From assembly GCA_012031415.1 (NCBI GenBank), contig JAAUTN010000015.1, forward strand, positions 1-44,605: a DNA stretch of 44,605 nt, in the 5' to 3' direction. Of this stretch, positions 33,381 through 41,279 are shown one piece after another; positions within the stretch are counted from its first letter, which is position 1, and each line of letters opens with the position of its first letter. The position numbers and the translations under genes were made by a program. The notes beneath the pieces were generated by a model. That model was given only the letters and a program-made list of their open reading frames with translations. It searched no databases and had not been told where the DNA came from. This stretch comes from Leptolyngbyaceae cyanobacterium SM1_4_3 (GTDB taxonomy: Bacteria; Cyanobacteriota; Cyanobacteriia; Elainellales; Elainellaceae).

Positions 33381-33995
33381 TTAAACTGGGTCTGATGGTG
33401 AAGCTGAGTCGTCGTCATCATCTCGCCCCTTAGGTTGAGTAATTTGTGTGGCGTAGATCTCTACGTCTTGCTGAATGATTTGCTCAACTTGGCTAGCAAA
33501 GGTGTTAAAAGCTTCCTCATGGGTTTTGAACGGCAGGTAGGGACCACTCAATTGAAAAAATTGCCAGCCTTGAGTTTTGAGCGATTCTACGCTGCGACGA
33601 TAGTTTCGCCAGCGATCGCCATAGTTAAAAAACTGTTCAGTTGCAGCACTAATGGCGACTACCTGACTGAGAACAAAAGCAGACCAGCTAATCGCATCCC
33701 TAATGTAGAGCGATGAAGTAGTTTCGTTACTCTCTGGGTTGCCAGGATTGAGAATGCCTGCACTGACACTGCTCAGACTGACCAGCGCTGGGATGATTAC
33801 ACCGCCGATGATAGTAGTCAAACGCAATCTGTAATAGAGGTCACGCGCTCGTCCGGCTCGTCCTTCCATCCATAGAACCTGGTCTAGCCAGCGCGATCGC
33901 AAGTAGTGCTTTTGGCGATCCTTTAGCTCCAAATTTTCAAATAATTCACCAAAGTCTTTTCCTAAAAACTCTCGATAGGGGTCTTTTTTTGCCAC
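33381..33995 (-). CDS. DUF4231 / SLATT-family two-TM membrane effector
   Basis: A 204-residue protein: a charged N-terminus with YREFLGKDFGELFENLELKD, then two hydrophobic helices (about 60-80 TIIGGVIIPALVSLS and 102-120 ISWSAFVLSQVVAISAA), an Arg-rich loop (YGDRWRNYRRSVESLKTQGW) and a long C-terminal helix. This matches DUF4231, part of the SLATT membrane-effector group. SLATT proteins are thought to make pores or disrupt membranes after a signal. It starts with a GTG three bases after the stop of the upstream SLOG gene, so the two are coupled. The C-terminal DDDDDSASPSD tail is acidic. Confidence 0.8.
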   Translation of the reverse strand: MAKKDPYREFLGKDFGELFENLELKDRQKHYLRSRWLDQVLWMEGRAGRARDLYYRLRLTTIIGGVIIPALVSLSSVSAGILNPGNPESNETTSSLYIRDAISWSAFVLSQVVAISAATEQFFNYGDRWRNYRRSVESLKTQGWQFFQLSGPYLPFKTHEEAFNTFASQVEQIIQQDVEIYATQITQPKGRDDDDDSASPSDPV

Positions 33996-33998
33996 AAT

Positions 33999-34742
33999 CT
34001 ACTCCCCAGCAAAAAAGGCTTGTTTAATCTTTCGGAATAACGTTTTGAAGTCTGTCGTCAAATCAATGGCTTGTACTAGCCCAGATGATATCAGGTCTTC
34101 GGCTCGTTGGTCGGTTGCTTTACCCCTTAAAACAGAGGCCAGAATATCGGCTGTACGTCCGCTGCCAGCAATCACAACGACAGGTCTTCCCTCCTGAATG
34201 TTTTGCGATGCATCCTTCCAGGTCACTTCGCCCCCGTTGATCAGCACGACGATTGAAGGGTGAGAATCAGCCAGAATGGAAGCAACTTTGGCAATCCAGG
34301 GAGACTCATCTCCCCAGCTAGAGCCTGGAACCAGGATGAAGTGCGTATGATTTGGCTCAAGGAGGGAGGCATCATCGGATGTGGGAGGGAAATTGGGCAG
34401 CGTTGCCAGCCCGACTGGGGCAACCCCAATCAGGGGAAAAGCGGCGTTGATTTCGCTGCGGGCTTCTCCCATCAGTCTCATAATGCCTGCGTCCGTACCC
34501 CCATCCACTACAAAACCTTTCAGATCTTTTGCTAGAGGAGCCAACACTTTGACAAATAGGTCCTGAACTCGCCTTCGATCTGCATCGCTCAACTTACTCG
34601 CACCGCCAACGACCACTAGAACTGGGCTGGGACCTTTTAATCCAAGCTGGCTGAGCGCATTCGGTAGATCAGCGTCTTGCTGAAGATGAATTGCTTGTGC
34701 TGTTCGACCGTTTGCGAAGGTAAGTTGAAAGCTTTGTTCCAT
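33999..34742 (-). CDS. SLOG-domain nucleotide-signal sensor (LSDAT-type)
   Basis: A 247-residue protein of the SLOG superfamily (prokaryotic LSDAT group, related to the TRPM ion-channel SLOG domain). Motifs are VLVVVGGASKLSDADRRRV (about 41-59), GFVVDGGTDAGIMRLMGEA (about 76-94), FPLIGVAPVG and EPNHTHFILVPGSSWGDESP (129-148). A second Rossmann-like part has PSIVVLINGGEVTWKDAS. It is predicted to bind or process a nucleotide-derived signal. It lies immediately upstream of a SLATT membrane gene, a pairing known from predicted bacterial conflict systems. Confidence 0.82.
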   Translation of the reverse strand: MEQSFQLTFANGRTAQAIHLQQDADLPNALSQLGLKGPSPVLVVVGGASKLSDADRRRVQDLFVKVLAPLAKDLKGFVVDGGTDAGIMRLMGEARSEINAAFPLIGVAPVGLATLPNFPPTSDDASLLEPNHTHFILVPGSSWGDESPWIAKVASILADSHPSIVVLINGGEVTWKDASQNIQEGRPVVVIAGSGRTADILASVLRGKATDQRAEDLISSGLVQAIDLTTDFKTLFRKIKQAFFAGE

Positions 34743-34833
34743 GTAATAAGTGAAAATTAAATACTCATTAGCTTATCGCTTTATCGTATTCTGATTTAAT
34801 TTTTGTCTCTTGATTTTTGAAGCTGTCAAGATC

Positions 34834-36387
34834 TCATACCCAAGACCGCAAAGTTGGGATCAAAAATTGCGTCAAGGTGTGAGCGTCAACGCCTAGTTCA
34901 CTTCTTTCGTAGGCTGCTCGAATGCCTGCTTGGGCGTGCCACCAGGTTGCAGATTGGACGATCGCTTCTGCTGGGGTGGAATGGGCGATCGCCTGTGCCA
35001 ACAGTCCACCCAGTAAGCCAGTTAAGACATCGCCACTGCCACCGCGTGCAAGGGCAGGAGTGCTTTCGGGGTTGACCCAAACCGTGCCTTGAGAATTAGC
35101 GATCGCCACCCTTGCCCCTTTGAGCAGCACGATTGCGCCACTTTGCTGAGCGGCTGAGCGCACGGCAGCAATCCGATCGCCCAGTTGTTCAATTAAATCA
35201 GGAAAAAGTCGCTTAAACTCACCGGGGTGAGGCGTGAGAATAGTGGGTGCCTGACGTTGAGCTAGTTTTGGCATCAAAGAGCGGTTTGCCAGAATGTTTA
35301 ACCCATCTGCATCCAAGATGAGTGGGCGATCGCTAGCCAGAACTTGCTCTACGACAAAACCTGCGTTTTGAGTGAGTCCAGGGCCACAGGCGATCGCGCT
35401 ATATTTGCTCAGGTCTGTGCCATCAGGCAGTTGGGCGATCGCGCCTGACTCCTCTTCGAGGCAGCCTAGCGTCAGAGCATCGGGCAATTGGCTAATCAAA
35501 ATAGACTTGAGCGATTCAGGAACGGCAATAGAGAGCATTCCTACGCCGCTGGCTCTTGCTGCTAACGAGGTTAGAACAGCCGCACCCATATACTGACGAG
35601 AACCGCAGACTAGCAATAAATGCCCCTGCTTGTATTTGTGAGTAGTGGGCGATCGCGCAATCGAGAGGGGAGCGATCGCCGCTTTTGGGGTAATTCGATG
35701 TTGCTCAGGGTTGCCCAGCACTGCCCGAATGTCTGCTAGCGGCAAGCCAAAATCGACTAGCTCAGCCGTTCCCACATATTCTAGAGACTGATCTTGCAGA
35801 AAAGCGAGTTTCCATAAGCCCAAGCAGAAGGTGCGATCGGCGCGGATTGCGGTGCCCAAAGCCGCTCCGGTATCGGTGTGAATGCCAGAGGGCAGGTCAA
35901 TGCTAAGAACAGGTTGCTTCCACTGGTTAACCTGATTGATGGCATCGGCGATCGCCCCTTCTAGCGGTCGAGTTAACCCAAACCCAAACAGTCCGTCGAT
36001 CAGCAGATCACAGGCTTCTAGAGCAGCAGGCTGATCCGACCAGGGAATGCCTAAACTGGCGGCATACTGCGCGTGTTGCTGGGTCAATTGCTTGAGCTTG
36101 GTTAGCGGTTGGTAGAGTGTGACGTTATAGCCCTGGAAGTGCAACTCCCGCGCAATCACCAGCGCATCGCCGCCGTTGTGTCCCGGGCCAACCAAAATAC
36201 CAACGTGGGAAGCTTGCGATCGCGGGTAAAGCCCCTGAATTCGCTGAGCCAGCAGACCACCGACCTTTTCCATCAGCGCTGCTACAGGCATTCCCGCCGC
36301 AAACACCCGCGACTCAATCTCTGCCATTTGACTGGCGGTGACAGCAAAGCGCTGGATTTGCTCTAATCGCTCTGAGACGTTCAGCAC
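34834..36387 (-). CDS. nnr: Bifunctional NAD(P)H-hydrate repair enzyme
   Basis: A 517-residue fusion. The N-terminal YjeF epimerase (about 1-220) has GPGHNGGDALVIARELHFQG and LLIDGLFGFGLTRPLEG. The C-terminal ADP-dependent dehydratase (about 235-510) has the ribokinase-like signature LTPHPGEFKRLF and ARGGSGDVLTGLLGGLLAQA. It corrects damaged NADHX/NADPHX by epimerising and dehydrating it, a cytosolic housekeeping task. The length is typical for the fused cyanobacterial and E. coli forms. It is transcribed toward the SLOG-SLATT pair, 91 bp away, with no terminator between them that I can see. Confidence 0.95.
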   Translation of the reverse strand: MLNVSERLEQIQRFAVTASQMAEIESRVFAAGMPVAALMEKVGGLLAQRIQGLYPRSQASHVGILVGPGHNGGDALVIARELHFQGYNVTLYQPLTKLKQLTQQHAQYAASLGIPWSDQPAALEACDLLIDGLFGFGLTRPLEGAIADAINQVNQWKQPVLSIDLPSGIHTDTGAALGTAIRADRTFCLGLWKLAFLQDQSLEYVGTAELVDFGLPLADIRAVLGNPEQHRITPKAAIAPLSIARSPTTHKYKQGHLLLVCGSRQYMGAAVLTSLAARASGVGMLSIAVPESLKSILISQLPDALTLGCLEEESGAIAQLPDGTDLSKYSAIACGPGLTQNAGFVVEQVLASDRPLILDADGLNILANRSLMPKLAQRQAPTILTPHPGEFKRLFPDLIEQLGDRIAAVRSAAQQSGAIVLLKGARVAIANSQGTVWVNPESTPALARGGSGDVLTGLLGGLLAQAIAHSTPAEAIVQSATWWHAQAGIRAAYERSELGVDAHTLTQFLIPTLRSWV

Positions 36388-36423
36388 GATTCAAAAATCT
36401 AAAAAATCTGACATTAGATCAGC

Positions 36424-37251
36424 CTAACGCCTATAGTAAACCCTGGCATCCATGCCAAAGTCGCGGAAGTAGCGATTCCAGCGGGTGGCTGCATTGCGGT
36501 TAGCAAAAGGCCCAACCAAAACGTGGGGTCCGAGGGGCGATCGCCGACTCTCTGTAACCTGATTTAGTCTCAAGTTTCCACCCAGTCGCAACACCTGAGC
36601 ATTAATGTTAGACAGATCATCTGCATCTCCTGGAATGACAACGTAATAGGAGTCATCAGGAATCGGCGTATTAGCTTGGGCAACCTCAGTGCCGTCAAAA
36701 TCAGGCTGTTGCCCGGAGCCAACTTCCGGGTTGAAGGTAGCGGCTGGCAGCAATTCGGGCGGCGGCAGGGTAGACCCGGTTGAGGCGATCGCCTGAGTAT
36801 TTGAACTGGCTAACACCACGCCCGGAACCTGCACAACCTCAGCCCCAATGCCTTGAGCGGCAAGCTCTGCAATCCGCTGCTCTGCCCCTTCTGATTGGTT
36901 AAACACGCCCGCCTGAATCACCTGTCGCCCATCATAGTTTTGGAAGAATGCGTCTGCTTCTACCCGACGAACCTGATTGAGCAAGAGTGGGCTGTCTCCG
37001 TTAATGTAAACCAGAAAACGTTCTGAAGCAGTTGAACTGGACCGTTCCAGGTCAGCGGGTGCTGGAGCCGGATCGTTGTACTGCTGGGGATATTGCTGAG
37101 GCTGAGTGGGTGCGACTGGAATCTGGTCGCCAAAGGTAACGGACGGCGGCGGCGGAAGTCCGTCTACAACGCTCTGTGCCATCCACACGTTGCTAGATAG
37201 CGGCTCGGACCAACCCGGAGCAATCGGCCAGCAGCTTCCCCCAAATGGCAA
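36424..37251 (-). CDS. SPOR-like secreted protein
   Basis: A 275-residue protein with a low-complexity Pro/Gln/Ala region (about 40-65) and two SPOR-like modules. One is RFLVYINGDSPLLLNQVRRV with QAGVFNQSEGAEQRIAELAA; the other is SYYVVIPGDADDLSNINAQV with VLVGPFANRNAATRWNRYFR. SPOR modules bind denuded glycan strands of the cell wall. The N-terminus is odd: the frame begins at a TTG with no clear signal peptide, while a neighbouring frame upstream reads LGKLAISVAIWGKLLA, a possible signal. A lost base near 37240 is possible but unproven. Confidence 0.65.
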   Translation of the reverse strand: MPFGGSCWPIAPGWSEPLSSNVWMAQSVVDGLPPPPSVTFGDQIPVAPTQPQQYPQQYNDPAPAPADLERSSSTASERFLVYINGDSPLLLNQVRRVEADAFFQNYDGRQVIQAGVFNQSEGAEQRIAELAAQGIGAEVVQVPGVVLASSNTQAIASTGSTLPPPELLPAATFNPEVGSGQQPDFDGTEVAQANTPIPDDSYYVVIPGDADDLSNINAQVLRLGGNLRLNQVTESRRSPLGPHVLVGPFANRNAATRWNRYFRDFGMDARVYYRR

Positions 37252-37603
37252 CTGAGATGGCTAGTTTGCCGAGCAGTCTTATTGGCTGCAATCTAGAGAA
37301 AATAGAGGATACAGGCGACTGGTGGTGCGGGTAGCTCATGATGCGATCGCCCTTTTTCATAAAGCCGTTGAGTCGTAATTTTGAGTTGGAGTTGCCATGC
37401 TATCAAGCGTGTGATGGCAAAATTTGCAGCAAGTTTAACATGACACAGACCCGGAAAGCGTTTCTTGAAGGTTTTTCGGTCAATTTAACCATGCCTGTAT
37501 CTGCTGATAGAAGACCGAAGCCGCAATAGTCGCTAACCTGACATAACTGTTGTTTGAGTATCAGTAGTTCCCCAAACGGTTTTGACGGAGGATAAGATCA
37601 CCG
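37252..37603. other. 352-bp intergenic region
   Basis: The only open frame is a 63-codon one at 37338-37529 with no family resemblance and no clear ribosome binding site, so I leave it out. The rest should hold the promoters of the divergent genes on either side. I see no palindrome or RNA gene. Confidence 0.5.
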
Positions 37604-38026
37604 ATGATGACATCCAGCATTCCTACGCGGGGGCAGGTAGAACGCACCCTGGCACAGCGTATCCAGGCGCTCTATCGAGAAAAATTGGGACATCGACTGG
37701 AAAAAGTGACCTGTCAATTTTTTGATGAGAAGCTAGCTATCATCCTGGAAAATTCTACAACCCACGCTGAGCAACTTTTGCTGGGCACCGAGCAAGGGGA
37801 ACTTGCCGTGAAGCTGCGTTGGCAAATAGACATGGCGATTAGACCTCAAGTTAAAGCCATGATCGAGGAAATTGCCGGAGTATCTGTCATTGCTCTACTC
37901 AGCGATACGGCTATAGAAAGCGGATTTTCTGGCTTCCTGGCGATTCTCAACGGTTCTCCACCCGTGCGCGATCCGGCATCCATTCCCAAAATCAGGAAGG
38001 AAAAGGTGGTAGAGATAGATAGTTAG
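37604..38026 (+). CDS. DUF2294-family protein
   Basis: A 140-residue cytosolic protein: TLAQRIQALYREKLGHRLEK, then LAIILENSTTHAEQLLLGTE, QIDMAIRPQVKAMIEEIAGV and VIALLSDTAIESGFSGFLAI. The pattern fits DUF2294, a small family seen widely in cyanobacteria and Bacillus, of unknown function. The C-terminal end (RKEKVVEIDS) overlaps the convergent receiver gene by 35 bp. Two ATGs are adjacent at the start; the first follows GGAGGATAAGAT and is kept. Confidence 0.82.
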   Translation: MMTSSIPTRGQVERTLAQRIQALYREKLGHRLEKVTCQFFDEKLAIILENSTTHAEQLLLGTEQGELAVKLRWQIDMAIRPQVKAMIEEIAGVSVIALLSDTAIESGFSGFLAILNGSPPVRDPASIPKIRKEKVVEIDS

Positions 38027-38414
38027 CGGCGATCGCCGCAAGTTCTTCAACTTCATAAGGTTTTTTAAGCAACCCATTGCAGCCTGCCAGCGCCGCTAAC
38101 TCCAGGTAAGGATATTGCCAAAGGGTTGTCACTGCAACAATGGGAGTGGCGATCGCGATTTGGCGTACCTGCTTCACCAACTCAATGCCATCTATATCGG
38201 ACAGCATGAGTTCGCTCAAGATTAAACTGGGCTGCTTCTGCTGAAGGATTTTCAGCGCTTCTAACCCATTTGTAGCGGGTATCGGCAGGCAGCCGCACAA
38301 GCTCAAAATCTGTGTAGCCAGCCACAAGCTATCAGCGTTGCTATCAATTATGAGCACCAGAGAAGTTTCTCCAATCCCAGGCAAACTGCCACCAGAAGAA
38401 CGCTCCAAGTCCAT
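37992..38414 (-). CDS. Atypical receiver-domain (response-regulator-like) protein
   Basis: A 140-residue stand-alone receiver. The fold is visible from SLVLIIDSNADSLWLATQIL to PIVAVTTLWQYPYLELAALA and GLLKKPYEVEELAAIA. Its chemistry is changed. The acidic pair keeps one Asp (IIDSN). The phosphoacceptor position in LILSELMLSDIDG is Glu, not Asp. The conserved Thr and Lys (LLKKP) remain. Glu at that place can mimic phosphorylation, so the protein may be locked or act by partner binding only. No kinase is adjacent. It overlaps the convergent DUF2294 gene by 35 bp. Confidence 0.8.
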   Translation of the reverse strand: MDLERSSGGSLPGIGETSLVLIIDSNADSLWLATQILSLCGCLPIPATNGLEALKILQQKQPSLILSELMLSDIDGIELVKQVRQIAIATPIVAVTTLWQYPYLELAALAGCNGLLKKPYEVEELAAIAANYLSLPPFPS

Positions 38415-38879
38415 TAAAAAACACTCTCAACAAGCGTAACGCTGAGCAACCAACGGAGGGCGCTCCACTGAGTTATGGACGAGGCATTTCTAAGACGGGG
38501 TGTAGAGAACTGGCTCGCTTCTGGGCTATCCAGGTTATTCCCTGGCGCTGACGGACAAGGGATTATAAGCGGATAACCTCCAATACATTGTTGCAAATAG
38601 GTATTTAGAAGATAAGTACTTCTTCTGAAAATGAAGGAATCTTAAGGATTTCCATCGGATTTGAAGCGAATTCGATGGATTACTTTTCGCTTCATCTAAG
38701 CCCAGCAGGACTTACGTACCTCCCCTAGGGAACAAGGGGCTTAAGCCCCTTGTTAACGTGGCGATGCGATCGCTCGATTGCACGTTCTGCTTGCCTAAGT
38801 CCTAATCCAAAATTCAACGCTAAACGGTTTTGTCGGTAAATGCTAGCCTGAATAAGGGAAATTGCCTTATCACAGGTTC
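38415..38879. other. 465-bp intergenic region
   Basis: It holds the promoter of mnmA and a 97-bp MITE-like element (38707-38803). The stretch before it has no convincing gene. Confidence 0.5.
38707..38803. mobile_element. Short MITE-like element with internal palindrome
   Basis: It opens AGGACTTACG and closes CCTAAGTCCT, imperfect terminal inverted repeats. Inside is a perfect 24-bp palindrome (38731-38754) with arms AACAAGGGGCTT and AAGCCCCTTGTT. Elements ending AGGACTTACG are widespread in cyanobacteria. It stands 77 bp before mnmA. Confidence 0.55.
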
Positions 38880-39962
38880 ATGAACAAGGTTGTTGTCGGG
38901 CTATCGGGCGGAGTTGACAGTTCAGTGGCAGCGGCGACCCTTCATCGGCAAGGGTATGAAGTCGTCGGGCTGACTCTTTGGCTAATGAAAGGCAAGGGGC
39001 AGTGCTGCTCTGAAGGCATGGTGGATGCGGCCCAACTTTGTGAGCAGTTAGAAATTCCCCATCACATTGTCGATAGTCGGGACGTTTTTCAGTCCAATAT
39101 TGTAGATTACCTGGTCAGTGGCTATGGCGCTGGAATTACGCCGTTGCCCTGCTCTCAGTGTAATAAAGCGGTGAAGTTTGGGCCGATGCTGCGCTATGCC
39201 CAGGAAGAATTGGGGATCGACCAGATCGCTACGGGTCACTATGCCCGCATTCGCTACGATTCGGTGAGCGATCGCCATCAGCTACACCGCGCCGTAGACC
39301 GTAGCAAAGACCAGTCCTATTTTCTTTATGACCTGACGCAAGACTTGCTGGCTCATTCTTACTTTCCTCTGGGTGAGCAAACGAAGGTCGAAACCCGCAG
39401 ACTGGCGGCTGAATTTGGGCTGCACACTGCTGACAAGCCCGAAAGCCAAGATCTCTGCCTGATTGAAGCTCACGGTTCAATGCAGGCTTTCCTGGATAAA
39501 TACCTGGCACCGCAAAAAGGAGACATTGTGGACCAGTCAGGGCGAGTATTGGGACAGCACGATGGCATTCATCACTACACAATTGGGCAGCGCAAGGGAC
39601 TGGGCATTGCAGCAGCTCAACCGCTGTATGTCATTGGCATTGATGCAGGAAGGAATCGGGTGATTGTGGGCGATCGCGACAGCACTCATCAAACTGAATG
39701 CACCGTCCAACAGGTTAACTGGGTGTCCATTGCAGCGCCAGATACACCGGTTCAAGCTGAAGTTCAGGTACGCTACCGATCAGCGGCCGTACCAGCCACG
39801 ATCATTCCTTTAGAATCCTCGCAGGATGGTGCGGGGTTCCGCGTCAAGGTGATTTTTGACGAGCCTCAGTTCAGCATCACGCCTGGGCAGGCGGCGGTCT
39901 GGTATCGCGGCGATCTGCTGCTTGGCGGTGGGTTGATCGAACCCCTCAGCACAGTACGATAG
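38880..39962 (+). CDS. mnmA: tRNA-specific 2-thiouridylase
   Basis: A 360-residue enzyme that puts sulfur on U34 of tRNA Lys, Glu and Gln. The PP-loop that adenylates the tRNA is SGGVDSS (9-15). The two catalytic cysteines are C94 in [10 protein letters not shown] and C193 in [11 protein letters not shown]. The end has [20 protein letters not shown], the usual MnmA finish. The ATG at 38880 ([16 protein letters not shown]) is preferred over a TTG at 38862. It lies 91 bp before sat on the same strand and could share sulfur supply with it, though a common operon is not certain. Confidence 0.96.
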   Translation: MNKVVVGLSGGVDSSVAAATLHRQGYEVVGLTLWLMKGKGQCCSEGMVDAAQLCEQLEIPHHIVDSRDVFQSNIVDYLVSGYGAGITPLPCSQCNKAVKFGPMLRYAQEELGIDQIATGHYARIRYDSVSDRHQLHRAVDRSKDQSYFLYDLTQDLLAHSYFPLGEQTKVETRRLAAEFGLHTADKPESQDLCLIEAHGSMQAFLDKYLAPQKGDIVDQSGRVLGQHDGIHHYTIGQRKGLGIAAAQPLYVIGIDAGRNRVIVGDRDSTHQTECTVQQVNWVSIAAPDTPVQAEVQVRYRSAAVPATIIPLESSQDGAGFRVKVIFDEPQFSITPGQAAVWYRGDLLLGGGLIEPLSTVR

Positions 39963-40053
39963 GGGTTGGTTTTGAACTGAACTTGGAGCAATGCTGACTG
40001 CTCAGCCTGATCCAATACTGCTAACCTCTTAACTTCGACTTACTGCAACTTCA

Positions 40054-41232
40054 ATGACTCAGCACGCAGACAATATCGCCCCGCATGGCGGGCATCTGAT
40101 TAACCGGGTGGCGACTCCAGAGCAGCACCAGGAATTTCTAGCGCAGGCAACTGCTCTGCCCAGAGTGCAGCTAGACGAACGCACTACCTCTGACCTGGTA
40201 ATGATTGCGATTGGTGGGTTTAGCCCCCTCACCGGATTCATGAACTCAGCAGACTATGAAGCCGTTGTGACGACGATGCACCTGTCTAATGGGTTGCCCT
40301 GGTCAATTCCGATTACGCTGTCGGTGGCAGAGGCGATCGCAGCACCGCTTCAGGAAGGTAGCCGGATTCGCCTGGATGCTCCCAATGGTGAGTTTATTGG
40401 AGTCCTGGAGCTAGAGCAGAAATATCCCTACGATAAGGTCAAAGAAGCAGTCAATGTCTACAGAACGGATGACGAAGCGCATCCTGGCGTAAAAGTAGTC
40501 TATGAGCAGGGCCCGATCAATCTGGCGGGTGCGGTCTGGCTGTTGCAGCGTGATCCCCATCCTGACTTTCCTGCCTATCAAATCGACCCGGTTGAGGCGC
40601 GATCGCACTTCCGTCAAAAAGGCTGGAAAACCGTTGTGGGTTTTCAAACGCGCAATCCGATCCACCGCGCTCACGAGTACATTCAAAAGTGTGCCTTAGA
40701 AACTGTTGATGGGCTGTTTCTGCACCCCCTCGTTGGGGCTACCAAAAGCGACGACATTCCGGCAGACGTGCGGATGCGCTGCTATGAAATCATGCTGAAA
40801 CATTATTTCCCCCAAGACCGCGTCATTCTAGCCATTAACCCAGCCGCCATGCGGTACGCCGGGCCGAGGGAAGCCATTTTTCATGCTCTAGTGCGGAAAA
40901 ACTACGGCTGCACGCACTTTATCGTGGGTCGTGATCACGCTGGAGTGGGTGATTACTATGGCACCTATGATGCTCAATACATCTTCGACGAATTTGATCC
41001 GGCTGCTTTGGGGATCGCGCCGATGAAGTTTGAACACGCCTTCTACTGCACCCGCACTCAGTCGATGGCGACAACCAAAACTAGCCCCAGCACTGCTGAG
41101 GAGCGGATTCACCTGTCTGGAACAAAAGTACGTCAACTGTTGCGTCAGGGCGAGTTGCCGCCGCCTGAGTTTTCTCGTCCTGAAGTGGCCGCAGAGTTGG
41201 CACGGGCAATGAAGGTTGCAGCAGAAGTTTAG
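40054..41232 (+). CDS. sat: Sulfate adenylyltransferase (ATP sulfurylase)
   Basis: A 392-residue homomeric ATP sulfurylase. It forms APS from sulfate and ATP, the first step of assimilatory sulfate reduction. Key segments are [20 protein letters not shown] (substrate site, QTRNP and HRAHE), [20 protein letters not shown] and [20 protein letters not shown]. The length matches the bacterial Sat group without a kinase domain. The last part, [20 protein letters not shown], is the typical end. It follows mnmA in the same direction. Confidence 0.97.
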   Translation: MTQHADNIAPHGGHLINRVATPEQHQEFLAQATALPRVQLDERTTSDLVMIAIGGFSPLTGFMNSADYEAVVTTMHLSNGLPWSIPITLSVAEAIAAPLQEGSRIRLDAPNGEFIGVLELEQKYPYDKVKEAVNVYRTDDEAHPGVKVVYEQGPINLAGAVWLLQRDPHPDFPAYQIDPVEARSHFRQKGWKTVVGFQTRNPIHRAHEYIQKCALETVDGLFLHPLVGATKSDDIPADVRMRCYEIMLKHYFPQDRVILAINPAAMRYAGPREAIFHALVRKNYGCTHFIVGRDHAGVGDYYGTYDAQYIFDEFDPAALGIAPMKFEHAFYCTRTQSMATTKTSPSTAEERIHLSGTKVRQLLRQGELPPPEFSRPEVAAELARAMKVAAEV

Positions 41233-41279
41233 TCACTTGTCGGGTAGTAACGCAGAAGTTTAGCAGCGTAGGGGATTCA

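Noticed and set aside
37338-37529. 63-codon plus-strand frame
   Set aside because: No family resemblance and no clear ribosome binding site; it lies in a region expected to hold promoters.
38414-38596. 60-codon minus-strand frame next to the receiver gene
   Set aside because: No similarity to known proteins and poor start context; most likely chance.
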